Shown here piece after piece: positions 37,801 to 48,732 of a stretch of DNA of 64,000 bases (positions are counted from its first letter, which is position 1; the number at the start of each line of letters is the position of its first letter). The position numbers were made by a program, and so were the translations under genes. The notes beneath the pieces are model-generated. The model saw only the letters and a program-made list of their open reading frames with translations, was not told the origin of the DNA and searched no databases. This DNA comes from Patiria pectinifera (taxonomy: Eukaryota; Echinodermata; Asteroidea; Valvatida; Asterinidae). The stretch spans positions 19,916,197 through 19,980,196 of the forward strand of contig CM057149.1 in assembly GCA_029964075.1 (NCBI GenBank), read 5' to 3'.

Positions 37801-40800
37801 AGTCGTCGCTTTGGAGGACGCAATGACGTCTTGATCAGTAACGTGTTTGAGATCGATCCGATGTACAGGGATCCGCGATACCACAGACCGCGGTGTAGTG
37901 ATGGTGAGTGATGAGTCATTGTTCAAGTGAGTAAGATGACCCGATGTACAGGGATCCGCGATACCACAGACCGCGGTGTAGTGATGGTGAGTGATGAGTC
38001 ATTGTTCAAGTGAGTAAGATGACCCGATGTACAGGGATCCGCGATACCACAAACCGCGGTGTAGTGATGGTGAGTGATGAGTCATTGTTCAAGTGAGTAA
38101 GATGACCCGATGTACAGGGATCCGCGATACCACAGACCGAGGTGTAGTGATGGTGAGTGATGAGTCATTGTTTAAGTGAGTAAGATGACCCGATGTACAG
38201 GGATCCGCGATACCACAGACCGCGGTGTAGTGATGGTGAGTGATGAGTCATTGTTCAAGTGAGTAAGATGACCCGATGTACAGGGATCCGCGATACCACA
38301 GACCGCGGTGTAGTGATGGTGAGTGATGAGTCATTGTTCAAGTGAGTAAGATGACCCGATGTACAGGGATCCGCGATACCACAGACCGCGGTGTAGTGAT
38401 GGTGAGTGATGAGTCATTGTTCAAGTGAGTAAGATGACCCGATGTACAGGGATCCGCGATACCACAAACCGCGGTGTAGTGATGGTGAGTGATGAGTCAT
38501 TGTTCAAGTGAGTAAGATGACCCGATGTACAGGGATCCGCGATACCACAGACCGAGGTGTAGTGATGGTGAGTGATGAGTCATTGTTTAAGTGAGTAAGA
38601 TGACCCGATGTACAGGGATCCGCGATACCACAGACCGCGGTGTAGTGATGGTGAGTGATGAGTCATTGTTCAAGTGAGTAAGATGACCCGATGTACAGGG
38701 ATCCGCGATACCACAGACCGCGGTGTAGTGATGGTGAGTGATGAGTCATTGTTCAAGTGAGTAAGATGACCCGATGTACAGGGATCCGCGATACCACAAA
38801 CCGCGGTGTAGTGATGGTGAGTGATGAGTCATTGTTTAAGTGAGTAAGATGAGACTGACCCAATGTACAGAGATCTGCGATACCATAGGTCGCGTTGTAG
38901 CGATAGTGAGTGTTGAGTCAAAGGAGTTTCAGTGTGTTAGATGTAAAAATAAAAGTAAGTAAAGTTTGTCATGAGCCAATGTGGCCCATCAGGCCGGCGT
39001 TTATCTCCGGTTTCAGTTGCATGAAACGACTGAGAATATTTCTACTCCCCCTGGATGGGCTGCCAGTCCATCGCAGGTTACGCCCCAGCTAATGCCGGTA
39101 CCCATGTATACTCCTGGGTGGAGAGAAGCAAGTGGGGGTGAAGCGGCTTGCCCAAGGATGCAATATATGACCAACGCTGGATTTGAACCCCTTTCCCTCT
39201 GATCATGAGTCACGAACCCTAACCACTTGGTGCTGCTAAGAACAGATATATATTTACTTGGAACAGAAAACATTTGGTAAGCAAAAAACAAGTTACAAAA
39301 GGTAAAGCATTACGTGATGCTTCTTTTCTGGATTTTTTCTCATCTGGGGCAAATGTTATATTTTCTCATCTGGGGCAAATTATTGCTGAGCAAAAGAACA
39401 GTTACCAGCCAGATTGCCATTCGATGTGCATTGCATATGACTGGTTCCCGGCTGACTTTTGCTAAGAACAGAAACTTGCTTACCAACATTTCTGCTCACC
39501 AGCTCCAGGAAATTGGGTTTTGATTTCAAAATTTTTAAAGTCCAAATTTTTTAAAAAGTCTAATCAAAAATAAATTGATATTTTGCTTTTAGATCCCCTG
39601 GTTCTGTCAGAACTCTTAGATTTTCGGACTGTCCCAGCAATCATCCTGACCCCGACCTTTGACTCAAAGGTCACCGAGTACCAGGCCGTGGTTCCGCACG
39701 AGGTCGCCCTGATCAAAGTGTGGGGATTTGCTAGGAGCTGCGACAGTGAAGCTAGGCTGGAGGATAGATACGGTGTTTCGAGGTAAGAGTTGTCCTAAGT
39801 TCAAGAAGCTAGGTATCTAACCTGAACGGCTGTATGGACTGCTCTCAGTAATAATAGGGGGCACTGTAAGCCATGCCTATGAGAGAAACAAATTTCAGGG
39901 AGCTTTGTGTGTAAGCACTTCTTTGCGTGAAGTGGGGATGGGGGTTGATAGCTCAGAACAGCTTGACAATATTTTGGAAGGATTCGGTTTCAGTATTGGG
40001 AGGGGGATATTAACCCCTCTCTTCCTGCAGATCTAAACTGAACTGGTAGTTGCTCCCCAAAATATTATTTTTACTTATACTTTTAAAAAGCTAGCGTTGA
40101 GCCGGATGGTTCGTGTTGCAAAATAGGCTTCTGAATCTGCTGTTATGCAGCTATGTCTTTGGTTTTTGGCATTGACAGGTAACTTTTGCTGTTGACAAAT
40201 ATGCCAGTTAATAAAAAAAACAGCTTATTTTGTGATGGTACATATTTTGTTGATTCCTGGATTGAGATTGACAGAAATGAGAAGCTATCTCTCATCATTA
40301 TCTTAAAGTCAAGAAATTCATCCCTTTTTGTCAGTCTGAAGTTGTTCCATTGTAAGGTTGAACAAATACATTTATTGATCTATAAATAAATTTGTATATA
40401 AATTTTGAGTCCACTGTGTTTTTTCCTGTCCCTGTTACGTCTGACATAATTCTGATGCACTCCTTAATGCAGTCGTCCTTCAAGAGTGATACAATGACTA
40501 GAAACTACCTCCCCAACAAATAAAAAAAATCCTTTAACGTCATTCTTAATGATACTTGAATGGCAAATTACAATGTATCAAGGTAACAGGGACAGGAAAA
40601 ATGTCACACTTTGACCCTAAGTTTATAGAATAATCCTCCACTAATTTAGCTCTATCCTCCACTAATTTAGCTCTCGGGCCTACGTTGGCAATTTTTCATT
40701 GAGTTGAGACGCTGGTCGAAAGCACCCCCCCCCACCAGAAAAAAAAGAAGTCTAAAGTTGTTCTCCCAAATTGTACCCTTGCAGACCCTCCAACTACACC

Positions 40801-43800
40801 TTGGGCGTGGGAGAGAATCGCGTCAGCATGCTAGTGGTCGACATCACCCACTCAGAACCCTGGGTCGTCAACACCTACTCAGTGATTGTGCATCGTAAGA
40901 GCATCACGGACAGCGAGGCAGATTTTGATAACACCAAGACCCATCAAGTCTGCAGCTTAGTACAGGTAAGTGCTGGTCACACCTGGCACCAGATATCAAT
41001 ATTTTGGAATGCAGGGTTGAGATTTGTCAGGATTTTTCATGATTTGGGGATTTTTTGTTCAGGATTTTTCCTGATTTCAGGATTTTGTTACCATTTAATA
41101 TTTGACATTCCTGGGTGTTTTTTTTTTCTGCAATAAAGGTGTTTTGACTTTAAAAGCTTATATAGAACAGAAACAAAATTGTACTTTTGGGTACGTTTTG
41201 GCAAATGTTTATAAACATAAATCATAGACCCTGCGTTGCTCTGGGGCCTTCGATGACCCGCAAAACGTCTACTGATTATATGGGTTTTTTTCTTCTATTT
41301 CTTCAAGTATTCACAAGTAAATCGCATATGTACATTCCGAAAAATTTTGCGAACTCTGTGCTATAAGCATCTGAACATGTGCACATACATGCACACTAGC
41401 ACACTCAGATCTTCATGGATTTGAGAAAAGTTTTAATGACAAGACTATTCGTAATGGTTTTATTTTCATTTTGGGTCAAATATTTATTAGAAAGAATTGC
41501 AAAAGGTAGTTTTTAGGCAATTTCATGAATGTACCGTAGTTGCTCTGGGGTTCCACCAAATATTTTTCAAGGATTCCCCACCCCCAATTCTCAACCCTGC
41601 ACGGAACCAGTATTGACCTCATCTGAGTATGTAGTGTGCTGACATTATATCTTTGTTTCCTTCATTTTTAAGGAGTGCAATCTACAGTTTCTTCAGGGAT
41701 CTTCCTGCGGCCTGAATTTAGTCCCGGACCTGACCTGGAAGGACTACGTCAAGTCTAAGTCACATCTGCCGCTGTGTCCCAGCGGTGACATCCAAGGTAT
41801 TTGAACTTTGAAACATTGGGAACTGATCATATATTAGAAAAAAATGAGTCTGATTTTCAAATTAAGACTGTTTCATCAACGAACAGTCAATGCTGCTTTC
41901 TGACCTCTTTCAAGAGGGGCACACCGCTTGTGTGTGTGTGTGTGTGTGTGGTGCAATTTATTTTACACTGAATGTACACAACTCATAACATCTTCATGTA
42001 AGCATCATATCAGGCGCCATCGGCAGAGTGTTCCAAAATGTCCGTCCCAGTGGTTTCCCCCCACTCTCCCTTTGCAACCGTTGAGGGAGTACACAGATTC
42101 CAGTAGGTTACTACGTTATTACATATGAAACCGTTCAAGGGTTCAAATTTTGCCAGTACATCCATTCTTCAACCAAACCGTGAATAGAAGGGCCATTTAC
42201 TTTGGTCTGACTTTTTAACTGGATACCTGTTAACTTTGATCATTATATATTTAACTCTCAGGGGAGTGGCTGGTACCCTGCCATCGTTGCATGGACAGGA
42301 GTAGCTGCTATTGGAGGCAATCTCAATGGCAGCCCAAGGGATGCCGGTATCCGGCTATCGGACAAAAGGAGTTACAGAAGTGTCTTGCAGGCAAAACGGT
42401 AAGGTTCTATCACGCAGATAGTTTTGCAAACTTTTTCATATGGCATATACTTCGTACATGACCTGAGTCAAGCAAGAAAAGCCACTTCGGCCAACCCATG
42501 TGGTTGTGGGTTCCACCCAAACAAGCTCGCAATTTTTTTTTTCTCAAAAGCTTGTGGAAAGCAATGAGCAAACATCGCTAAAAAAAAACTGTGTTGTTGA
42601 AAGGCAAAAGCTGATGTAGTGTGGAGTGCCGTGGCCTTGTGGTCTGGAGCATTGAATTCGTGGTCTGCAGGTAATTCTGCAGGCTGTGGGTTCTAGTCCT
42701 GCCCAGAGTTATGGTGCGTGTGCCCTTGGGCAAAGCACTTTGTCACTCATTGCTTCTCTCCACCCAGGAGTAGATGGTTACCTGTGAGGGCAGAGTTGGT
42801 GACTGTGAGATGTTGATTACGGCCAAGAGTGCCGAAATGGCTGCCTACCGGCCGTGTATGCTCCCTAGGGAGTTGAGAAGGTTTCAGGAGTGTTTGCCTG
42901 TTGAACAGGGGTAATAATAATTGTAAAGCGCTTTGATACCCCCTTTAATAGTGCTATATAAATGCCTGTTGTTATTATTATCATTATGTACTTATAATTT
43001 ATATTGCATCTATGAAGAGTCAATATGTGACTCAATTCTCATTGGGGTTTTTTCTATTACATTTCTCTGCTTGTAAGGCTTGTTAAAGTGGCCATTGCTT
43101 AGCTGTGTATGGCTTGATACTAATTTTCAATAGATCAAACCACAAGTGAACAACATGTGACTTGATGTGAGCTACCAGAACTTCAAATTTTTTTATCGTT
43201 TTTTTTTTAATCTATTTCTTTTGCCTCAGCTTCTTTTCATCGGAGACTCCACAAACCGCGGCATCATGTACTACCTCATGGAGAAACTCAACGGCACGCT
43301 CACCGAATGGGACAAGACCCACAACATCAAAGTCTACCACAACCTGAACGCCAATCGGACCACCGTCAGCTTTGCCTACTACCCGCAGTTCTGGCTGGCG
43401 GCCAGCGAGAGGCCGGTGTTCGACAAGGCCCTGTACCAGCTCGTCAGGCACTCACGGCCGTTGGAGAACAGCAATAACACGGTGCTGGTGGTTGGGGGCG
43501 TGCACTGGCTGGCTACTCATCATTTGAAGGTGTTACAGAAGGCGCTAGAAAGGTGAGATAACCCATTTGTCTCTGTACTGCCCCAAACAGCCCTACCTGT
43601 TACTCCCTGTGTACTGCATGCCCCAAACTGTCCTGTCTGTTACTCCCTGAATTGTTCCAAACTGTCCTGCCTGTTACTCCCTGTACTGCCCAAACTGACC
43701 TGCCTGTTACTCCCTGTACAGCCCCAAACTGCCCTGCCTGTTACTCCCTGTACTATCCCAAACTGCCCTGCCTTTTACTCCCTGTACCACCCCAAACTGC

Positions 43801-46745
43801 CCTGCCTGTTACTCCCTGTACTATCCCAAACTGCCCTGCCTGTTACTCCCTGTACTGCCCAAACTGCCCTGCCTGTGTTACTTCCTATACTACCCCAAAC
43901 TGCCCTGCCTGTTACTCCCTGTACTACCCCAACCCACCCCACCTAAACCCCCATCCACCCTACCCCACGAATGTTCGCTTAGACTCCCCTTTATCTTAAT
44001 TTGGACACTTAGTGGACTAGAGTGTTGGACTCAAGATGTTAGTCAATTTTTTTTTTTTAATTTAAACAAGAGTTTATGTTTGTGATTTATTTTCAGGGAG
44101 GGATTGAGTAAGATTCGCAAGATGATGAAGAGTCTAGGAGCTGGTTTCCACCAGCCGGTGGACGGGATTCACTGTCTTTCATTGGTGAGTCAATCTTCTG
44201 TACCTTTAAAACCTATAAAATGTCCATCCCAAACCCCCAACCTCCCTATGCACCTTTTCTGCCAACCCCGCGTCGGTCTAATCCTACTCCAGTCCTCAAA
44301 CCCTCCCCTCTCAATCTCCAGTTAGGTTCCTAGTGCTCTTCAATAAATTACATATTTTTCTTCTCATACATTTCAGTTTGTATGTTTAATTCTAACCAAA
44401 AAGAACCTCTTTCCCCAACCCCCCCCCCCTTGTTTTTGGACTTGTCTGCACCCCTTTGGAAAAAAGGTCCTGTTTTGGCCACAAACAGATCCACTCTGCA
44501 AGCAGACTGGCTCCCGGCCCATGTATTATCAATTCTGATTATGGGTCAGGAACCAATCTACCCCTCGTGAAAGAAATTATTGTCTGGCAGCCAATTATTT
44601 TAAAATTGTAAAGTACTAATTCAATAACTAAACATGGACCAATATCTTTCGGTCAACGTCTCATTCAAAAATGAATAACTTTTATATTTCCAGAAAAAAA
44701 GCAAAAACTCGAAAATGGCACGGGGAACGCAGCTTTAACCTTCATGCCATATTCCTTGGTTCTGTCCGTATGGGGTTTTTTTGGTGGAAAATATTGCATT
44801 AACAAATCCGGAGACTCCCAACGTGCATGTAGAAGCTTGGATTGTATTCTGAAGGTCGCTGCTGGTTTGAAATCATCTTTTAACCAAAGAAAACTAATTT
44901 AAGGTGAACACATAGGGCAACAAACAACTACACCTCTCCTATGTAACACTATTCGGAGGGGTCGGAGTGGAGTAATTTGGATTGGACTATTTGGAAGAGG
45001 GCCCCATATTTTGTAAAAACCAATGAACAAATTTGGAACTTTCAGTACTGCCATTTTCCGCTTGTAACTCAGCTACGCTCTTTATATTTTTTTCCTGTGC
45101 ATGTTTTTTTTTTAACCCCAGCAAGAGCAGCGTAAGATATTCTACCACAACCGAGGCATCCTGGACTACGCCAAAGACCTGAGTTTTGATATCGTGGACA
45201 CATTCAACATGACCATGGCTAGATATCGAGAGTTTCTATTGGGCAAATGTGCCTGCCACTTTCACAGGGTGAGTGTGCTTCATAGTTAGACCATGGTCCT
45301 TGCTCAAACCATTGGCCCTTGTGTTACGTTGTATTGATTTGCTGATGAAAACACACAGTGCTGGGGCAGTTTTGGGCGGTACTTGGCCTAATGGGTCGAA
45401 GTAAGCAACAAGAAAAACTGACTAAGCTCACATTCTATTAAATATGTGGTAAAGGGAGAAGTGACTGATGCAGGATTAATCTCAAGACTATTTCCAATCA
45501 GTATCTTTGCTTAGTCAAATCCTAATTAGCCAAAAAAAATTCTTGAAAGAATTTACCTTGTCTGCGTGTACGTGAAGGCACTGTGCTATGGAGGGGCTTG
45601 GGGTCCATAGCCCTTTAACTTTTTCTAGCGTCCTTATTTTGCTTTTTACAAACATTTTGTAAATCAAATTTCAAATTATTATTTATTTATTATTAGCATC
45701 TGGATAATTCCAGCGTCATTTTATGTACATGACAGAACTTTTAGAGCTCAGTGAATAAACCTGAAAATGTGTATTTCAAATCTCATACACACCCATCATC
45801 TAGTTCCGGTCAAGGAGATTACAGACTAGGAGATTTGGATCATTTCTCTGAATCATTCATTAGATATCATGGTTCATTAATAATAATAATAGTGGCATCT
45901 TATTAAGCGCAAACAGGTCCATCACTAGGTGACGCTCATGGCGCTATACAAAGAGTAAGCACAAACTACAAAACTTATAAATGACAAAATTATAAATACT
46001 AGGTCCAAGACATATGAATTGCAAGGTGTAAGCCGAAGAGGAGATTAGAATGTGAACAGGTAGGTTTTGAGTTCTTGTTTGAAGGAGATCGAAGAGGGAG
46101 CTTGACGGATAGAGAGGGGTAGACTGTTCCAGAGAGTGGGGCCTGCGTGAGAGAAGCTGTGGTCACCCCAAGAGTGTCGGGATCGAGGAACTTGAAGAAG
46201 GGAGGAGTCTGATGATCGAAGCCTGCTTTGGCTCTGTCACGGACATTACACTTTATTTCATAATGCTGCAATTGCCTATTTGTTAAAGTTTAGTGACGAT
46301 TTCCAAACTTTCCTTAAAAAATCTGAAAATCTCTGAAATTCAGGTCTTCAAAATTAATAACCTTACCTTTCTAAATTCGTCAGCCTGATTTTTGATCACA
46401 TTCCAAGCATCTTGAAGAATAACAACTTCTTGCGAGACATTCCTAAATGTGTCCAATTTTAGACATAATGCAGGCTTTTGAAAAAAATCTAATAGGACTT
46501 TTTATTAATTGTAAATATCAAAAATGTTTTGTTTGTTTTATCATTCTCCGTAGGTAAATGAAGTCATTCCAGAAATCAGTGCAACTTCCAGTACCATCCA
46601 GACACTATGGCATTACCTCCACCCTTCACCGGACGACGTCAAGACCAAGAGAGAGGACAAACAACAGAGGGCGCTGTACCATGTGACTGGTGAAATCAAC
46701 GCAGTCTACTCTGAAATCTTGATCAGTAGGATATGCGGTGCTTGA
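22849..46745 (+). CDS. CPED1: Cadherin-like and PC-esterase domain-containing protein 1
   Basis: Nineteen coding exons with agreeing phases: 22849-23193, 28273-28471, 30069-30181, 30636-30720, 31954-32134, 32935-33112, 33698-33885, 35364-35436, 35746-35916, 36802-36906, 37531-37903, 39593-39782, 40785-40965, 41673-41796, 42262-42398, 43230-43552, 44097-44184, 45122-45268, 46554-46745. The total is 1130 aa, close to vertebrate CPED1 (about 1026). Residues 17-35 form a signal anchor. About 220-465 resembles a tubulin-tyrosine-ligase/ATP-grasp fold (PLLVFGMPVNIRAYVLVTS; VEVNGQP). About 672-770 is a cadherin-like beta-sandwich. From about 840 a TBL-like cysteine-rich lead-in precedes the PC-esterase: GDS at 886-888 and DGIH (DxxH) at 1011-1014, the presumed catalytic residues. 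Family knowledge suggests a Golgi or secretory-path acyl-esterase-like protein; the substrate is unknown. Exon 9 appears to end in a GC donor. Intron 11 holds 83-bp repeats of its own donor. The exon model is by eye, without transcripts. Confidence 0.9.
25394..25639. mobile_element. Harbinger-like MITE, degenerate
   Basis: The left end GGCC followed by an A-run and TTCTGCTTCCGAT is mirrored at the right by ATCGGAAGCAGAA plus a T-run. TTA flanks both sides (25391-25393 and 25640-25642). The internal block TTTCCCTACCTACCC occurs near both ends in the same orientation. The family differs from the 370-bp element. Confidence 0.55.
25641..26064. mobile_element. hAT-like MITE (about 424 bp)
   Basis: The terminal repeats are TAGGGCTGTCC (25641-25651) and GGACAGCCCTA (26054-26064). 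Several ATTCGAATA-type motifs lie inside (about 25681-25720 and 25995-26048). TIRs of this form are typical of hAT elements. The flanking 8-mers agree only partly, so age or a nested insertion may have blurred the target duplication. Confidence 0.5.
28472..30068 (+). other. CPED1 intron 2; two perfect inverted repeats
   Basis: No exon or mobile element is recognised. Two perfect stems stand out: 13 bp at 29008-29020/29030-29042 (TTTGTGGTTTAGT, 9-nt loop) and 12 bp at 29595-29606/29629-29640 (TAGACCCAGTAA, 22-nt loop). Confidence 0.6.
31071..31226. mobile_element. Fold-back element in CPED1 intron 4
   Basis: The left arm (31071-31139) and right arm (31160-31226) are inverted copies of about 68 bp. 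They begin GGGAATAAATGTGTGCTCGG and contain TATCACTCTGTTTAAGACC, with only a handful of mismatches. A related CTGTTTAAGACCGGCC block and an inverted ATTTATGAATG motif lie at 31618-31694, so the whole element may extend from 31071 to about 31694. Confidence 0.65.
33886..34520 (+). repeat. G-rich minisatellite starting at the CPED1 exon 7 donor
   Basis: The intron begins GTTGGTTGGCTGGTTGG and continues for over 600 bp as degenerate repeats of TTGGGATTAGGTGGG / GGGTTGGGTTGG units of about 15-30 bp. The repeat resumes for about 50 bp after a MITE at 34524-34891. G-runs on the sense strand could form G-quadruplexes in the pre-mRNA. Confidence 0.85.
34524..34891 (-). mobile_element. PIF/Harbinger-like MITE, copy 2 (368 bp)
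   Basis: The TIRs match copy 1 but the interior is in inverted orientation. The target duplication is TTA (34521-34523 and 34892-34894). It is inserted inside the G-rich minisatellite of CPED1 intron 7, so it arrived after that array existed. Confidence 0.85.
36622..36663. repeat. Tandem 21-bp duplication
   Basis: Two exact copies of GCTAAGCACACGTAGCATTC A lie in tandem in CPED1 intron 9. Confidence 0.8.
37861..38920 (+). repeat. 83-bp tandem repeat duplicating the exon 11 end and its splice donor
   Basis: Twelve full copies start with ATGTACAGGGATCCGCG at 37861 and then every 83 bp to 38774; a diverged thirteenth starts near 38863. Copy 1 is the last 43 bp of CPED1 exon 11, the donor GATG|GTGAGT and 34 further intron bases. 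Every full copy keeps the donor (GT at 37904 + 83n) and a second donor-like CAA|GTGAGTAAG. Variant bases (CAG/CAA, CGCGG/CGAGG, TTCAAG/TTTAAG) show that units 2-6 and 7-11 are the same five-unit block duplicated (415 bp). The frame past the first donor reads GGT GAG TGA, so any later donor adds a stop. Confidence 0.95.
39040..39234 (-). mobile_element. tRNA-derived SINE fragment in CPED1 intron 11
   Basis: Minus strand from about 39234: an A-box-like AAGTGGTTAGGGTTCGTGAC and B-box GGGTTCAAATCCAGC, then CCTTGGGCAAGCCGCTTC, CACCCAGGAGTATACATGG and GGCTGCCC at the low-coordinate end. It resembles the SINE bodies at 19.4 and 42.7 kb. Confidence 0.65.
41930..41950. repeat. (GT)n microsatellite
   Basis: About ten GT dinucleotides in CPED1 intron 14. 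Confidence 0.85.
42622..42987 (+). mobile_element. tRNA-derived SINE, full-length
   Basis: The head resembles a tRNA (A-box region GTGGCCTTGTGGTCTGGAGC, B-box GTGGGTTCTAGTCC). The body contains CCTTGGGCAAAGCACTTTG and CACCCAGGAGTAGATGG. The 3' end, AGCGCTTTGATACC...GTGCTATATAAATGC, is followed by TTGTTATTATTATCATTAT. The 3' segment is of the LINE/L2-like type used for retroposition. It lies in CPED1 intron 15. Confidence 0.8.
43576..43930 (+). repeat. 34-bp minisatellite near the CPED1 exon 16 donor
   Basis: About ten copies of a unit containing CCCAAACTGCCCTGCC and TGTTACTCCCTGTACT start about 24 bp inside intron 16. Copies vary in length by a few bases. The pyrimidine-rich sense strand creates a spurious ORF (43652-43999). 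Confidence 0.9.
44450..44735 (-). repeat. Dispersed repeat family D, copy 3 (reverse)
   Basis: Read on the minus strand it shows CCGTGCCATTTTCGAGTTT, AAAGTTATTCATTTTTGAA TGAGACG, and a terminal GGGAGCCAGTCTGCTTGCAG block, in the order of copies 2 and 4. It lies in CPED1 intron 17. Confidence 0.6.
45885..46270 (-). repeat. Dispersed repeat with LINE/SINE-like 3' end
   Basis: Minus strand: unique-looking blocks (CCCACTCTCTGGAACAGTC, CAAAACCTACCTGTTC) lead to GCGCCATGAGCGTCACC, TTTGCGCTTAATAAGATGCC and an (ATT)n tail at 45885-45896. The 3' end is of the L2-like kind seen in the SINEs here. Its class is not certain. It lies in CPED1 intron 18. Confidence 0.5.
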
Positions 46746-47344
46746 GGCTACAGTTTGAAGTAGTCGAAACGTTAAAACTTTCAAGACTTAACCCAGGGAT
46801 AACTTTACTACATTAGAGTATTTATCTGCCAGGCTTAAGATCATGATAAAATGTTAAAGAGAAGCATGGGATGTCCCCGAAAAACGAAGGAAAAAAAAAA
46901 AAGGAAAAAGAGGTACGAAGCCATATTGCTGTTAATTTGATGGGGGTAGGGCAAATGCTCCCCTGCTCACGCTCAGAAAAATGATAAATTGAGAATATAA
47001 TGAAAAAGTTAAAGAATTTTTGGAAAGAAATTGTTCCCCCCTCCCAGAAAAAATCCTGGCGACGCCCATGAAGTAAAGGGTGACTTAAGATACAAAATGT
47101 AGTAAGGGGATCAGAATATTACCATCAAGTTTTCTAATGGTTGTAAAATTTTACCATTGCTTTTATAGCCCCCCTCCCCCACCCCAATAAAAAAAATCCT
47201 GTTCTAAATATGAATCAACATGTAGGGTATAACTAGAACGAAACTAAAGAGTATTTTTGTCTTGTTTGATTGTAATTTTAAAAATTGACTAGAGTGGGAT
47301 GCGAACCTGCAAATTTAACAAAGACATTGACAAAATGGGGAACT

Positions 47345-47410
47345 GCCAACATAGAACTGGATAGCTCAGTTGGTAGAGCACCAGAACGGTAATGATCCCG
47401 GACAACACAA
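47345..47410 (+). repeat. tRNA-like SINE fragment
   Basis: GGATAGCTCAGTTGGTAGAG is a canonical tRNA D-arm/A-box, but the anticodon arm and T-arm are degenerate (CACCAGAACGGTAATGATCC). An inverted T-arm-like GCAGGTTCGCATCCCAC lies nearby on the minus strand (47288-47306). I read this as a SINE relic, not a tRNA gene. Confidence 0.45.
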
Positions 47411-48726
47411 TTGACTCCAGTCAATTTTTGTGGTCAACTTTTCCAAGTTATTACAGTGTGCCTAGTTTGTTTCCATTTGTGGTTTGTTGAACATTTGTTT
47501 GTTTTCAAATTTAAAAAAAAATGAATTCAGTTCTTATTTGAAGTAAATGAAAGCTTTTCATTCTTTTTCATTTTTGTGTGTGTGTTAGAACCAGAAAAAA
47601 AATGCTGTGTGAGTTCACTCCAGCTATAGTCTTCATGCCGATTCACATGTAGCATAGGTTCCAGGTTGACAATAATTTACATTCATCTGGGAAAAACTTC
47701 AAGCATGAAATTCCCCCTTTACCATGGACTAGCATCAAAGTAAAGGACTTTAATCCTCTCTGAAATAATCAGAAATTAGAAAATTTGTTGAAAATCCTCA
47801 AATAATTTGTAAGATCTGAGTACGCATGGGCTGGTTGCCAAATTTCACTTTCAAAGGAAATGAAGGACAGACACTGGGCAAGAATATGGGTAGAGTTATT
47901 TGCACAATGATAGCTTGCCAAACTGAAAGACATATTTATTATTGAATGAACTCTTGCCAAATTATATATGCTAATCGTTTAATATATTGTGGACCAATTC
48001 AGAGAACTGCAAGCCCCAGAGATGTTGCATGTTGTAATGTTTTAGTAAACAAAAAATAATTTCCCCAAACAAGTGGGATATCCATTATGTTCATGTATCT
48101 GCAAAATAACATACTGGAATATGTTTCCCCAAAACCTTTCCCCAAAAACTTTCTCAAGAATTAAACCAAAAACAGTTAAAAACACAGTTGTGCAGAAGTG
48201 GCCAATGAGTGTAAAAATATGCCTCCGAATTACCAGATACATTACAAATAATAATAATACAAGAAAAAAGGAATTGTCTGTGACAGCGCCAATTAACCGT
48301 GATATTTAATTAATGATTAAAAGGAATGATCCAAAACTCCTAGTCTGTAATCTCCTTGACCATTTCTAGATGATGGATGTGTAAGATTTGCAAAATACAT
48401 TTTCAGGTGTATTCACTGAACTCCTTAAAATACAAAACATTGCCAGATAAGTCAACTATGCATTCAAATTATGCAGTTATATATTACCAACGTTAATTAA
48501 CCTTACCCTAAGTGGCAAAATGCAATAACAGTTTATGGTGAAGACTGCTGGTATAGTTTTGTAGAAGAAGAAAAAGAGACAACAATGGCAGTTTTTGTAA
48601 GTTTTATTGTGTACATAAGAGTTATATATATTTATTATTAAGATATTTTTAAAGACCAAACATGCATGATGTTAATTTTTGTTTGTTTTAGGCTTTATGC
48701 AAGTTCAGCTTTGTGATGCAAGTATA

Positions 48727-48732
48727 AATAAA
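48727..48732 (+). terminator. Candidate CPED1 polyadenylation signal
   Basis: AATAAA is followed by an AT-rich stretch about 2 kb after the stop. A second plus-strand AATAAA lies at 49914, and AATAAA at 47185 is also possible. The choice cannot be made without transcripts. Confidence 0.25.

Noticed and set aside
37525-37926. 133-codon minus-strand ORF
   Set aside because: Antisense of CPED1 exon 11, which has in-phase splice sites on the plus strand.
37861-38920. CRISPR-like array of regular repeats
   Set aside because: Units are continuous 83-bp tandem copies without unique spacers, in a eukaryotic intron, and derive from the adjacent exon.
43652-43999. 115-codon ORF rich in Pro/Cys/Thr
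   Set aside because: Translation of the 34-bp minisatellite in CPED1 intron 16.
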